Origin: a bacterium
GTDB taxonomy: Bacteria > Patescibacteriota > Saccharimonadia > Saccharimonadales > UBA4665
Direction: 5' to 3'
Assembly (NCBI GenBank): GCA_027448765.1
Contig: DAIDMV010000003.1
Location: 1-59,054, forward strand
DNA: 59,054 bases
Part shown: one piece after another, positions 38,597-46,545 of the stretch
How positions within the stretch are numbered: the stretch's first letter is position 1
Layout of the letters: each line of letters begins with the position of its first letter
Program-made: the position numbers and the translations under genes
Notes under the pieces: generated by a model
Database searches by the model: none
What the model saw: only the letters and a program-made list of their open reading frames with translations
Told to the model about the DNA's origin: nothing

Positions 38597-40023
38597 TAAT
38601 CAACTCTTGGAAATAAAATTTGTCTGTATTTGCTCTGACTAGTAAAAATCTTTTTAATCATTTGAGCTGTTTGAGGCATGAAACAATTAAGTAGATCCGC
38701 AATTTCTAATAAATTATTGGCTTGATAAACCAGTACTTCTTTTAAATGATCAAGATCATTTTCTTTGGCAATTAACCAAGGTTTAGTTTCGTCTATATAT
38801 TGATTAAGTCCCCTAACCTGATTCCAAACTAAATCTAAAGCTCGATCAAAACGAAATTCAGACATGAATTGATCATAATTGGCTCGATCATGAGTCGATA
38901 AATCAAATTCAAGAGCTTGATCAGTAAAATATTTATCAATTAAAACAATGGTTCTTTGAACAGCATTACCTAGTTCATTACCTAATTCGTTTTGATAAAC
39001 CTGTTTAAAATGGTCCCAATTGAAGTCACCATCTCCATAACTAGGAATATGACGTAAAAAATAATAACGAAAAGCATCAATGCCGTAACTTTCAGTTATT
39101 TCATCAGCTGAAATGACATTACCGAGTGTTTTTGAAATTTTTTGATTATTTAAAGTTACAAATCCATGAACATATAAATTTTCTGGTAGATCTAAGCCGA
39201 GCGACAATAACATAGCTGGCCAAATAGCTGCGTGAAAACGCAAGATGTCTTTACCTAAAACTTGAACTTTAGCTGGCCAATAATTTTTATAATTATCATC
39301 ATCAGGGTAGCCAATAACTGTTAAATAATTCAATAAAGCTTCAAACCAGACATACATCGTTTGAGAATCATCACCTGGAACATCAATACCCCACGAAATC
39401 TTATCTTTAGGTCGAGAAATCGAAATATCATCTAATCCTTGATCAATAAGAGATAAAATCTCATTAGCACGACTATCTGGAAAAATATTCATTTTATGAT
39501 TAATGATTTGTTGTTTAATTTGATCTTGGTATTTAGATAGTTTAAAAAAATAGTTTTCCTCTTCAAGTTTTTCAAACGGTCTATTATGGTTAGGACAAAT
39601 ACCATTATTAGCCTGAACCTCTGTTTCAGTAAAAAAAGCTTCATCACCGACACAATACCAACCAACATAAACTGATTTATAAATATCTGGTAACATCAAC
39701 TGCCAAATAGCTTGAGACCTTTTTTGATGAGTTTTATCAGTCGTTCGTATGAAAGCATCGTAATTAATATTTAAAGCTTTAGCTAAATCTTCAAATTCTT
39801 TAGAAATATTATCTGTAAACTGTTTTGGCTTAAGGCCTAAACTATGAGCTTTTTCAGATATTTTTAAACCGTGCTCATCAGTACCCGTTGATAAAAAAGT
39901 TGGTAGTTTTTTAGAATGAAAATAACGAGCTAGGCAATCGGCTTCAACTAATTCCATGCCATAGCCGATATGAGGACTAGAATTAGCGTACGGAATTGAA
40001 GTAGTTATAAAATATTTTTTCAT
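38596..40023 (-). CDS. metG: Methionyl-tRNA synthetase
   Basis: 475 residues. Class I motif PYANSSPHIGYGMELVEAD (HIGH as HIGY), a single visible zinc-type pair near GWYCVGDEAFF and GICPNHNRPFEKLEEENYFF, and KISKTLGNVI in place of KMSKS. The anticodon-binding helical domain is present, but the C-terminal tRNA-binding (EMAP-like) domain is absent. It starts 18 bases after tRNA-Val and is followed directly by tatD. Confidence 0.96.
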   Translation of the reverse strand: MKKYFITTSIPYANSSPHIGYGMELVEADCLARYFHSKKLPTFLSTGTDEHGLKISEKAHSLGLKPKQFTDNISKEFEDLAKALNINYDAFIRTTDKTHQKRSQAIWQLMLPDIYKSVYVGWYCVGDEAFFTETEVQANNGICPNHNRPFEKLEEENYFFKLSKYQDQIKQQIINHKMNIFPDSRANEILSLIDQGLDDISISRPKDKISWGIDVPGDDSQTMYVWFEALLNYLTVIGYPDDDNYKNYWPAKVQVLGKDILRFHAAIWPAMLLSLGLDLPENLYVHGFVTLNNQKISKTLGNVISADEITESYGIDAFRYYFLRHIPSYGDGDFNWDHFKQVYQNELGNELGNAVQRTIVLIDKYFTDQALEFDLSTHDRANYDQFMSEFRFDRALDLVWNQVRGLNQYIDETKPWLIAKENDLDHLKEVLVYQANNLLEIADLLNCFMPQTAQMIKKIFTSQSKYRQILFPRVD

Positions 40024-40041
40024 AAGTAATCCTTAGTTTAT

Positions 40042-40118
40042 TGGTGGGACTGAAGGGATTCGAACCCCTGACTTCAGCAATGTGAATGCTGCACTCTAGC
40101 CAACTGAGTTACAATCCC
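40042..40118 (-). tRNA. tRNA-Val (anticodon CAC)
   Basis: 77 bases on the minus strand. Acceptor GGGATTG pairs with CAGTCCC; D-arm ACTCAGTTGGCTAGAGT; anticodon stem CAGCA/TGCTG with loop TTCACAT (CAC); T-arm CAGGG-TTCGAAT-CCCTT with one mismatch at its base; discriminator A and encoded CCA. It lies between the RRM-gene terminator and metG and is probably transcribed with metG. Confidence 0.95.
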
Positions 40119-40138
40119 ATCCATTAATTATTATAACT

Positions 40139-40170
40139 AAAAAAGCGGATTATAAAAAAATCCGCTTTTA
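40139..40170. terminator. Intrinsic terminator after the RRM gene
   Basis: Perfect 10-base inverted repeat AAAAGCGGAT / ATCCGCTTTT with a 9-base loop at 40141-40169. On the minus strand the stem is followed by TTTTTT, so it should end the RRM transcript before tRNA-Val. The A/T-flanked stem could also work on the plus strand. Confidence 0.8.
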
Positions 40171-40190
40171 TTATAGAACCGATTAAACAA

Positions 40191-40466
40191 TTAACGACGT
40201 TCAAAACGTGGTCGATCAGTTTTAGGCTGAGCTAAACTGACATTGATTTTTCGTCCATCAAGTTCTTGATCATTTAATTGATCAATTGCTTTTTTAGCTT
40301 CATCATCTGATGAAAATTCAACAAAGCCAAAGCCTCTTGAACGATTAGTTGCTTTATCAAAAACAACTGATGCTGAAACGACTGTTCCAACTTTTGCAAA
40401 AAAATCTTGCAAACTTTGATCTGTTGTGTCCCACGAAAGTGAGCCAACGAACAACTTACTTGCCAT
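40191..40466 (-). CDS. RRM-domain RNA-binding protein
   Basis: 91 residues forming one RNA recognition motif: RNP2 KLFVGSLSW (residues 4-12) and RNP1 RGFGFVEF (about 44-51), with the aromatic residues in place. A short basic tail (RPRFERR) follows. Such small RRM proteins occur in cyanobacteria and CPR and are often cold-induced. It has its own promoter, a leader of about 105 bases with a hairpin, AAAGGAG before the ATG and a terminator, so it is a monocistronic, probably well-expressed gene. The long leader hints at post-transcriptional control. Confidence 0.94.
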   Translation of the reverse strand: MASKLFVGSLSWDTTDQSLQDFFAKVGTVVSASVVFDKATNRSRGFGFVEFSSDDEAKKAIDQLNDQELDGRKINVSLAQPKTDRPRFERR

Positions 40467-40546
40467 TACTATTCTCCTTTTATACTCTCGGAGTAATCTG
40501 GCATTCCAGTTAGCTGTTCTCCAAAGATCAATTTTTATACTATTTT

Positions 40547-40609
40547 CTAGATGTTAACACAGCCCATCTAGACAGTTTGATTATACACTAAAGTTTATTT
40601 TTTTACCAA
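40547..40609 (-). promoter_or_regulatory. Promoter and 5' leader hairpin of the RRM gene
   Basis: Minus strand: TTGGTA (40604-40609), 18 bases, TATAAT (40580-40585). Near the expected transcript start an 8-base inverted repeat, TCTAGATG / CATCTAGA (40546-40553 and 40565-40572), can form a 5'-terminal hairpin in a leader of about 105 bases. Confidence 0.6.
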
Positions 40610-40616
40610 TAAAAAA

Positions 40617-40645
40617 TTTACTTCATAAAAACAATAGACTACAAT
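40617..40645 (+). promoter_or_regulatory. Promoter of the 19-codon basic ORF
   Basis: TTTACT (40617-40622), 17 bases, TACAAT (40640-40645) on the plus strand, divergent from the RRM promoter. The leader of about 25 bases carries AAAAAGGGGG before the ATG at 40678. Confidence 0.5.
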
Positions 40646-40677
40646 AAAATAAAGTTATCACTAAAAAGGGGGTTAGC

Positions 40678-40737
40678 ATGTCGAAGTCACGCGATAAAGG
40701 TCGTAAAGAGATCAAAAAACCTAAAAAGAATAAATAA
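40678..40737 (+). CDS. Tiny basic protein, 19 residues
   Basis: ATG to TAA encodes MSKSRDKGRKEIKKPKKNK: 10 of 19 residues are Lys or Arg and there is no hydrophobic residue except one Ile. A G-rich ribosome-binding site (AAAAAGGGGG) lies seven bases upstream, better than for most genes here, and a promoter precedes it. Similar short 'KxRxKGxKExKKPKK' peptides are, from memory, encoded in other bacteria, but I could not check that. It could bind RNA or the ribosome. It is divergent from the RRM gene. Confidence 0.5.
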   Translation: MSKSRDKGRKEIKKPKKNK

Positions 40738-40762
40738 TTTTATTTTGTTATTTTCAAAAGTC

Positions 40763-41221
40763 TTAAGGCTTAGCAACGAAAAAGCCGGCTATTGCATTAC
40801 CATTAATCTGACCAGTTTTATCAGCGCTATAAAAATAAAGAGGCAGGCCTTTAAATGTATACTGATATTCACCAGTATCACTTCGTTTTATGTAGCCGAT
40901 ATTAGTTGGTAGTTTACTGGGTTGTTTAGCAACTTCATAGGGAGGCCAAATTGTTAAACAAGCTCCATAACAACTACTATAATTATTACGGTCACGATTA
41001 TATTCATAAAGAGTTTGGTTAGCTGGAGTAGCTAAATAATTACCAACTAAAGAGTTATATTTAGTCACGACAATTGAGTTATCAATAATACTTGTCTTGT
41101 TGTTATTGACAGAAGTAGTGGCGGTATTTTTTTTGTGTTGTCCTTCGATAATTAAAGTACCTGCTGCTACAACAAAGATTATCACTACAATGACGACAAA
41201 CCAGCGATTACTCCATTTCAT
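40763..41221 (-). CDS. COG4315-type secreted repeat protein (PF03640), membrane-anchored
   Basis: 152 residues. An N-terminal helix (about 6-26) anchors it; the outer part (about 55-152) has LYEYNRDRNNYSSCYGACLTIWPPY and YQYTFKGLPLYFYSADKTGQING. These are the two halves of the 'Lipoprotein_15 / secreted repeat' family (LYxFxxD...CxGxCaxxWPP; yTyxGxPLYyf..D). The two cysteines are conserved in the family. The function of the family is unknown; redox or metal roles have been suggested. No lipobox is seen. Confidence 0.82.
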   Translation of the reverse strand: MKWSNRWFVVIVVIIFVVAAGTLIIEGQHKKNTATTSVNNNKTSIIDNSIVVTKYNSLVGNYLATPANQTLYEYNRDRNNYSSCYGACLTIWPPYEVAKQPSKLPTNIGYIKRSDTGEYQYTFKGLPLYFYSADKTGQINGNAIAGFFVAKP

Positions 41222-41333
41222 ACTATTATTGTAGCATGAAATTAAAAAATAAAAATCTTAGAAAAATCTAATAAAATAAAAAAATACCAGCTAATGTAAT
41301 ATAAAAATCAAGCTAGCAATGATTTAGTTTTTC

Positions 41334-41729
41334 TGGTGGAGCTGGTGGGTACTACCCCCACGTCCGTCAATAATATCAAAAATTTTTCTACAGGTTTAGT
41401 TTATTTAAATTTTTAAATTAATAACATCAAAACAAACAAAAGATTATTAATCGAGTCTAAAAAAATCCATAATTAAAACTAGACAAATTTTAATTATTTA
41501 AACAGATGATATAAGGTACTTAACCTATATCTGTTGTCTAGGTTAGTACCGCTACCTGAAACTAGGCAGCTAAGACGGTTTGAGGAGCTAAGGCTTTAAC
41601 ACCAAAAACATCCATTAACCGACCAATTGTAGATTTTCTGTCTGCAATTATAATTTTTTTGCCTATAACGCTGACAAGCGACCTGCTAGATAATTGATAA
41701 TGATCAACGTCAAGCTTAAAATCAGCCCC
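41334..41729 (-). ncRNA. ssrA: tmRNA (ssrA), 396 nt, with a 27-residue tag
   Basis: The 5' end GGGGCTGA pairs with the 3' CAGCTCC-A-CCA, the tmRNA acceptor stem. The reading frame at 41645-41562 runs from GCA (A-D-R-K-S...) to ...T-V-L-A-A and a TAG stop, giving a tag of 27 residues instead of the usual 8-15. TAATT just before GCA fits the conserved UA upstream of the resume codon, and the resume codon lies at nucleotide 85, as expected. The T-stem GTGGG/CCCAC encloses GGTAGTA, not UUCRAUC. tmRNA with SmpB rescues stalled ribosomes and tags the peptide for proteolysis. Confidence 0.9.
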
Positions 41730-41738
41730 GTTATCAAT

Positions 41739-41767
41739 ATTATACCAGTTTAATTAAGTTTTATAAA
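41739..41767 (-). promoter_or_regulatory. Promoter of ssrA
   Basis: TTTATA (41762-41767), 17 bases, TATAAT (41739-41744) preceded by TGG (extended -10). It lies inside the last codons of rsmA and nine bases before the mature 5' end, so tmRNA can be made independently of rsmA. Confidence 0.6.
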
Positions 41768-42547
41768 TAAATCATGCCAGTTTTGGAGACTTAAATTTTG
41801 ACATCTTAAACTTTCCGATAAATCAAGTTGATCAAAAACTTCTAAGAGTAAAGTTTTAGAACGATAGACTGACATAGCATTAATAATTTTTTTTCTTTTT
41901 TGCTTAAAAGAAATTTTAATAAAATTTAAAAATTTTTGATGATCTATATCCTCAAACAATGGTTTATCTAATCTATACAAAACGACAGTGGCAGAATCAA
42001 TTTTTGGGCTTGGTTCAAAACTATTTTTATCAATTTTAAATCCATATTGTGCCCGATAATATAAACCAAGGCTAATCGATAAAATCGAATAATCACCCTG
42101 CTTAGCCGTTATCCTTCGAGCAACTTCTTCCTGAACTAATAAAACTGCTTGGATTGGTTTATTTTCAATTTCGGTTAAGTTTTTCAATAAATTAGAAGTT
42201 AAATAATACGGTATATTAGCAATAATCTTATAATTATTTTCTAGTGAAGAAAAATTAAACTTTCTAATATCTTGATTGATTAATTGCAACTGTTTCGATT
42301 GAATCTCTTGAGTAAATTTTTGTTTTAAAAGACGACCTAACTCTTGATCAATTTCAACTGTTATTAATCTATCGCTTTGTTTTAAAATTCTACGCGTTAA
42401 ATCACCCAGTCCTGGACCAATTTCTAACACTAACTGATCTTGAGTTAAAGAGGCTAAACCAACAGTTTGATCTAAGATTAACTCATCTTTCAGCCAGTGT
42501 TGACCTAAAGTTTTTTTAGCGATGGGATCAAGCTTACCAATTACCAT
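41750..42547 (-). CDS. rsmA: 16S rRNA dimethyladenosine transferase RsmA (KsgA)
   Basis: 265 residues. KKTLGQHWLKDELILDQTV at the start; SAM motif VLEIGPGLGDLTRRIL; IANIPYYLTSNLL (the NxPY catalytic motif); and FEPSPKIDSATVVLYRL. All are diagnostic of KsgA. It dimethylates the two adjacent adenines in the 16S 3' hairpin as a late 30S assembly step. It overlaps the RpfB-like gene upstream by 14 bases, and the ssrA promoter lies in its 3' end. Confidence 0.97.
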   Translation of the reverse strand: MVIGKLDPIAKKTLGQHWLKDELILDQTVGLASLTQDQLVLEIGPGLGDLTRRILKQSDRLITVEIDQELGRLLKQKFTQEIQSKQLQLINQDIRKFNFSSLENNYKIIANIPYYLTSNLLKNLTEIENKPIQAVLLVQEEVARRITAKQGDYSILSISLGLYYRAQYGFKIDKNSFEPSPKIDSATVVLYRLDKPLFEDIDHQKFLNFIKISFKQKRKKIINAMSVYRSKTLLLEVFDQLDLSESLRCQNLSLQNWHDLFIKLN

Positions 42548-43811
42548 GATTTATCCAATGATTATAGGCATTATACCAGCCACCATAAGTCCTGTAAGCA
42601 TAAGAATTACACCATTTAAGCTGAGTAATCGGGTTAAACGCCCAGTCACTACCTTCTGATGCCATCTTATAGCCAGGCGTAGCTTGACATAAACCATAGC
42701 CATTCGATGTCATATAGTCGGCCTGAGACGGCAATGGGCAATAATATTGACCCTGAGCAACCGTCGGACACCAACCAGACTCATGAGAAATGATATAACT
42801 GGCATAATAATAATCTTGTGGTGGAATACCAGCATAAGCCATATCAGCTTGAAGGCCAGTTAAATTCGTACCTTCAACTTCAATTTCTGGAACCGCCGGG
42901 ACAGTTACGACTGTTTGTAAAAGACTTTTTGAAGTCACGATTCCGTTAGTTAAATGCTCCTGATAAGTAATCACTTCTTGACCAGCCGAGCCTTGTTGTC
43001 TAATAGCCCCAGTACCAAAAGCTAAACTGTTATCATAGACAACTTGAACTGGCATCGAAATAGCTTGAGTTACTGAACTAATTTTAATACCATGTTTAAT
43101 AATAAATACTTGACTGCCTGAAACTAATGAAGAATTTAGTGATGGTTCAATTTTCTCCTGTGAATTAATCTTAATGTTTTCATCAGCTAATAATTGTTTA
43201 ACGGTATTAGCTTGAGTTCTAATTTGTAAGCTGTTGCCATATAAATTTAAATACACTAGTTTAGCTGGTTTAATCATTAATTGTTCACCAATAGAATAAG
43301 ATTGTAAAAAATTACTGACTGGTTTGACGCTAACAATATCTTCGGGATACAGCTGGTAACCTTTTTGTTCGGCAATAGCTCTAGCTGAAAAAGCGGCTGA
43401 AAAAACAAAACGTTTTTGACCGTTTTCAATAATTTCGATTGGTTTAGCTCGATAAATATTAATTCGAAAATCATCCTGATAAATATGAGTTTGCAAGGAT
43501 GGTTCCACTACATCACCATGATAAATTTTAATATGTAAACTTTTTAATAAAGCACCGACGGTTGGTTCTGAAGAAGGTACCTTTTGAACTACTCCATCGT
43601 GATTAATAATCACAATCTTATCGTTAATTGGTTGAATTAAAACTTTAGCGTTGTGGTGAAAAATAATAATCAGGCCAAAAATTAAAATCAGTAAACCAAT
43701 CACCATAGCACTAATCAGATAAATAGGTACCTTTAACTTTTTATATAACCTATTTCTAAATCGATGGGCTTTTTTGCGATATAAGCGATACTTAGAATGT
43801 TTAATTCTCAT
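42534..43811 (-). CDS. RpfB/YabE-like cell-wall protein: DUF348 repeats, G5 and lytic-type C-terminal domain
   Basis: 425 residues. Basic N-terminus and membrane helix (about 32-54), then three DUF348 ubiquitin-like repeats (about 60-225: VIINHDGVVQKVPSSEPTVG, INIYRAKPIEIIENGQKR, LYLNLYGNSLQIRTQANTV). A G5 domain follows (about 240-310, VIITYQEHLTNGIVTSKSLLQ-type pattern) and then a lysozyme-like end (about 330-425: YIISHESGWCPTVAQGQ, GYGLCQATPGYKM). This is the order of mycobacterial RpfB and Bacillus YabE, and as in those species rsmA follows directly. It probably cuts peptidoglycan at the surface. Confidence 0.85.
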   Translation of the reverse strand: MRIKHSKYRLYRKKAHRFRNRLYKKLKVPIYLISAMVIGLLILIFGLIIIFHHNAKVLIQPINDKIVIINHDGVVQKVPSSEPTVGALLKSLHIKIYHGDVVEPSLQTHIYQDDFRINIYRAKPIEIIENGQKRFVFSAAFSARAIAEQKGYQLYPEDIVSVKPVSNFLQSYSIGEQLMIKPAKLVYLNLYGNSLQIRTQANTVKQLLADENIKINSQEKIEPSLNSSLVSGSQVFIIKHGIKISSVTQAISMPVQVVYDNSLAFGTGAIRQQGSAGQEVITYQEHLTNGIVTSKSLLQTVVTVPAVPEIEVEGTNLTGLQADMAYAGIPPQDYYYASYIISHESGWCPTVAQGQYYCPLPSQADYMTSNGYGLCQATPGYKMASEGSDWAFNPITQLKWCNSYAYRTYGGWYNAYNHWINHGNW

Positions 43812-43934
43812 AAAAAACCAAACTTATTATAATCAAAAAACAACAATTAAATAGCCAATAAGTTGGATAACATCTATTGTAACAAATCTAATCTAAGTTT
43901 CCAATTTAAAGAGAGCTGATCAAAATAAAGCTCG

Positions 43935-44393
43935 TCAATGACCTACAGCTCGTTTAATCTCATCTGATAACCGATAATCATCAAGTTTATCTAAGTCAAT
44001 CATTAAAATTTGGCTAATTTCTAAAGGACGACGAGTTTTAAGATTTTTAAAATCTAAATCATCGATTTGAGCTATCCATAAATAATACTGATACTGAACA
44101 AATCGGCCATCAGTTATAAAATGACCTAAATATTTTAGTTTAACTTGATCAAGATCGAGATCAATCTCTTCTTTAACTTCTCGAATTAAAGCTTGAAGTG
44201 GTGTCTCATATTTTTTAATACCACCACCTGGCAAACTTAAGGAACCATCGCCGACATAATTAGTTACTACCATCAAACTTTTTTGATTAAAAATAGCTAG
44301 ACGAGTTGTTTGTCTTTTTTTAAAAAATAATTTTAAAAATGGAGAAATTAACCAAAAAACTAATCTACCAATTAAAAATAAAAAATTTTTCAT
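43935..44393 (-). CDS. Nudix hydrolase with N-terminal membrane segment
   Basis: 152 residues. Nudix box GGIKKYETPLQALIREVKEE (about residues 72-91), continuing IDLDL: the catalytic REVKEE core is intact, while the usual Gly after EEx is Asp. The first 25 residues (FLFLIGRLVFWLISPFLKLFF) are hydrophobic, so the enzyme is likely membrane-associated. The substrate, a nucleoside diphosphate linked to another group, cannot be told. It overlaps the helicase gene by four bases. Confidence 0.88.
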   Translation of the reverse strand: MKNFLFLIGRLVFWLISPFLKLFFKKRQTTRLAIFNQKSLMVVTNYVGDGSLSLPGGGIKKYETPLQALIREVKEEIDLDLDQVKLKYLGHFITDGRFVQYQYYLWIAQIDDLDFKNLKTRRPLEISQILMIDLDKLDDYRLSDEIKRAVGH

Positions 44394-46528
44394 ATTTTCT
44401 TCAATGGCGCTAAACTAATGTCTAGTGTTTTAAGTCCGACCAACTTAAACTTAATGGCCGCTAAATTATCTGATAAATCTATAATTTGACCTTCTTTAAA
44501 AATTGGATGAAAAATTTGATCACCAATTTCGAAATCTTCAATAACAAAACTATCCTGCGGATTTGGTATTTGATAACTATAAGTAATTTGATGGTCGAAA
44601 CTAGCGTCTTTATCTACATCTTCTAAATCAATGATTTCTTTAATAAAACGACTAATTAAATTATGAGATAAAGTCCCATAAATATTTCTCGAAGTAGTAT
44701 ATGTTAAGACTAATTGTTGTCTAGCTCTAGTCATAGCAACATAACAGAGACGCCTTTCTTCCTCTAATTCTTGAACTGAATTCAAAGCTCGACTGTGGGG
44801 AAAAATTGATTCTTCTAAACCAACTAAAAAAACTAGATTAAATTCTAAACCTTTAGCGGCATGAATTGTCATCAACGTAACCTGATCTACAGATAAATCA
44901 GCCCGATCAATGTCACTCATTAAACTAATTTCCTCTAAAAATAAATCAAAATCATGGCCATAGTTTTCGGCTACCGATAATAATTCTTGAACATTTTCAA
45001 CCCTAGACTGCCCTTTTAAACTACCATCATCTAAATAATGTAAATAATTAAGCTTTTTAATAATCTGGTCAATAAAATCTTTGACGGATAAACCACTATC
45101 TTTTAATGATTTTAATTCAACTATTTTTTCATGAAAATCTTGAAAACCAGTCAAAGCTTTCTTGGTAATTTTATGAAAATCAGACAAATTGGCTAAAGCT
45201 TGATCTAAGCTAAATTGATTAGAGTCTTTAAATTCAAAAAAGTTAGCTAAAGATTTTTTACCAATTCCACGGACAGGAATATTTATAATTCTTTCAAAAC
45301 TAATAAAATCATTCGGTTGAAAAATTAATCGAACGTAAGCTAAAATATCTTTAATTTCTTGGCGATCATAAAATTTTTGACCACCAACAATCTGATAAGG
45401 TAAACCATATCTTAGAAAAGCTTCCTCTAAAGCACGACTTTGAGCATTAGTCCGATACAAAATAGCACAATCAGACAATTTATAGATTGACTTATCTACC
45501 ATATCCTTAATAATTCGAACAATCATATCAGCTTCACTAACCTCATTGTTGAGTTGCATGACTTTAACTTTTAAGCCACCAATTAAATTAGTCCAAAGAT
45601 TTTTATCAGACCGATCTAAATTATGATGAATCAAATGATTAGCGACATTTAAAATATGGCTAGTTGATCGATAATTTTGTTCTAACTTGATAACTTTGGC
45701 GGATTTAAAATCTTTTTCAAATTTTAAAATATTTTTATAATTAGCACCCCTCCAGGAATAAATACTTTGCCAATCATCACCGACTACTGTAATGTGTTGT
45801 AAATCGTTGACTAATAGTTGGATTAAATTGTACTGAGCTAAGTTAGTATCCTGATATTCGTCAATTAAAATATATTGAAATTGTTGGCGCCATTTATCTC
45901 TAATCGAATCATTTTGAACTAACAAATCAACTAATTTTAAAATCAAATCATCAAAGTCTAAAGCTCCGGCTTCTTTTAAAGATCTTTCATAATCGGGTAA
46001 AATTTCTTGAGTTAATTCTTCTATTTTACTAAATGATTTTTCTCCAAAATAAGCTGGATCATTTTTTAAATTAGAGATTAACGTAGTAATCACACTTGGC
46101 TTAAAACTTTTATCGTCGATTTGTTTTTGCTTCAAAAGTCTTTTGACTAAACTTAATCGATCACTTTCATCAAAAATTATAAAATTTTTATCATAACCAA
46201 TTAAATAACCATCTTGTCTTAATATCTTAACACCAATGCCATGGAAGGTGCCCATATAAGGCATAAAGACCGACCGATTGACTGAATTTTGATTTAATAA
46301 AACACTAATCCGTTGACGCATTTCAGCGGCAGCTTTATTAGTAAACGTAACTGCTAAAATATTTTTTTGGTCAATATTGTTTTGGTTTAAAATATAAGCT
46401 ATTTTATGGGTTAAAGTTTTAGTTTTACCACTACCAGCTCCAGCTAAAATCAATAAAGGTCCATCATTATATAAAACAGCCTGTCGTTGTTGATCATTTA
46501 ACTCATCTAATAAATTATTGGCTGACAC
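44390..46528 (-). CDS. UvrD/PcrA-type superfamily 1 DNA helicase
   Basis: 712 residues. Motif Q/I LNDQQRQAVLYNDGPLLILA and GAGSGKTKTLTHKIA, Ia TFTNKAAAEMRQRI, II ILIDEYQDTN, III GDDWQSIYSWRGA, IV QNYRST, V TIHAAKGLEF, VI YVAMTRARQQL. This is a full UvrD/PcrA helicase, which unwinds DNA in repair and displaces UvrC and the cut strand. The start codon is GTG, with TGTTAGAAT ending six bases upstream (leaderless arrangement). The C-terminus keeps the Tudor-like end (IGDQIFHPIFKEGQI). Confidence 0.95.
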   Translation of the reverse strand: MSANNLLDELNDQQRQAVLYNDGPLLILAGAGSGKTKTLTHKIAYILNQNNIDQKNILAVTFTNKAAAEMRQRISVLLNQNSVNRSVFMPYMGTFHGIGVKILRQDGYLIGYDKNFIIFDESDRLSLVKRLLKQKQIDDKSFKPSVITTLISNLKNDPAYFGEKSFSKIEELTQEILPDYERSLKEAGALDFDDLILKLVDLLVQNDSIRDKWRQQFQYILIDEYQDTNLAQYNLIQLLVNDLQHITVVGDDWQSIYSWRGANYKNILKFEKDFKSAKVIKLEQNYRSTSHILNVANHLIHHNLDRSDKNLWTNLIGGLKVKVMQLNNEVSEADMIVRIIKDMVDKSIYKLSDCAILYRTNAQSRALEEAFLRYGLPYQIVGGQKFYDRQEIKDILAYVRLIFQPNDFISFERIINIPVRGIGKKSLANFFEFKDSNQFSLDQALANLSDFHKITKKALTGFQDFHEKIVELKSLKDSGLSVKDFIDQIIKKLNYLHYLDDGSLKGQSRVENVQELLSVAENYGHDFDLFLEEISLMSDIDRADLSVDQVTLMTIHAAKGLEFNLVFLVGLEESIFPHSRALNSVQELEEERRLCYVAMTRARQQLVLTYTTSRNIYGTLSHNLISRFIKEIIDLEDVDKDASFDHQITYSYQIPNPQDSFVIEDFEIGDQIFHPIFKEGQIIDLSDNLAAIKFKLVGLKTLDISLAPLKKI

Positions 46529-46534
46529 TTCTCT

Positions 46535-46543
46535 ATTCTAACA
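46535..46543 (-). promoter_or_regulatory. Extended -10 promoter of the UvrD-like gene, leaderless arrangement
   Basis: TGTTAGAAT on the minus strand ends six bases before the GTG start. No convincing -35. Confidence 0.45.
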
Positions 46544-46545
46544 GA

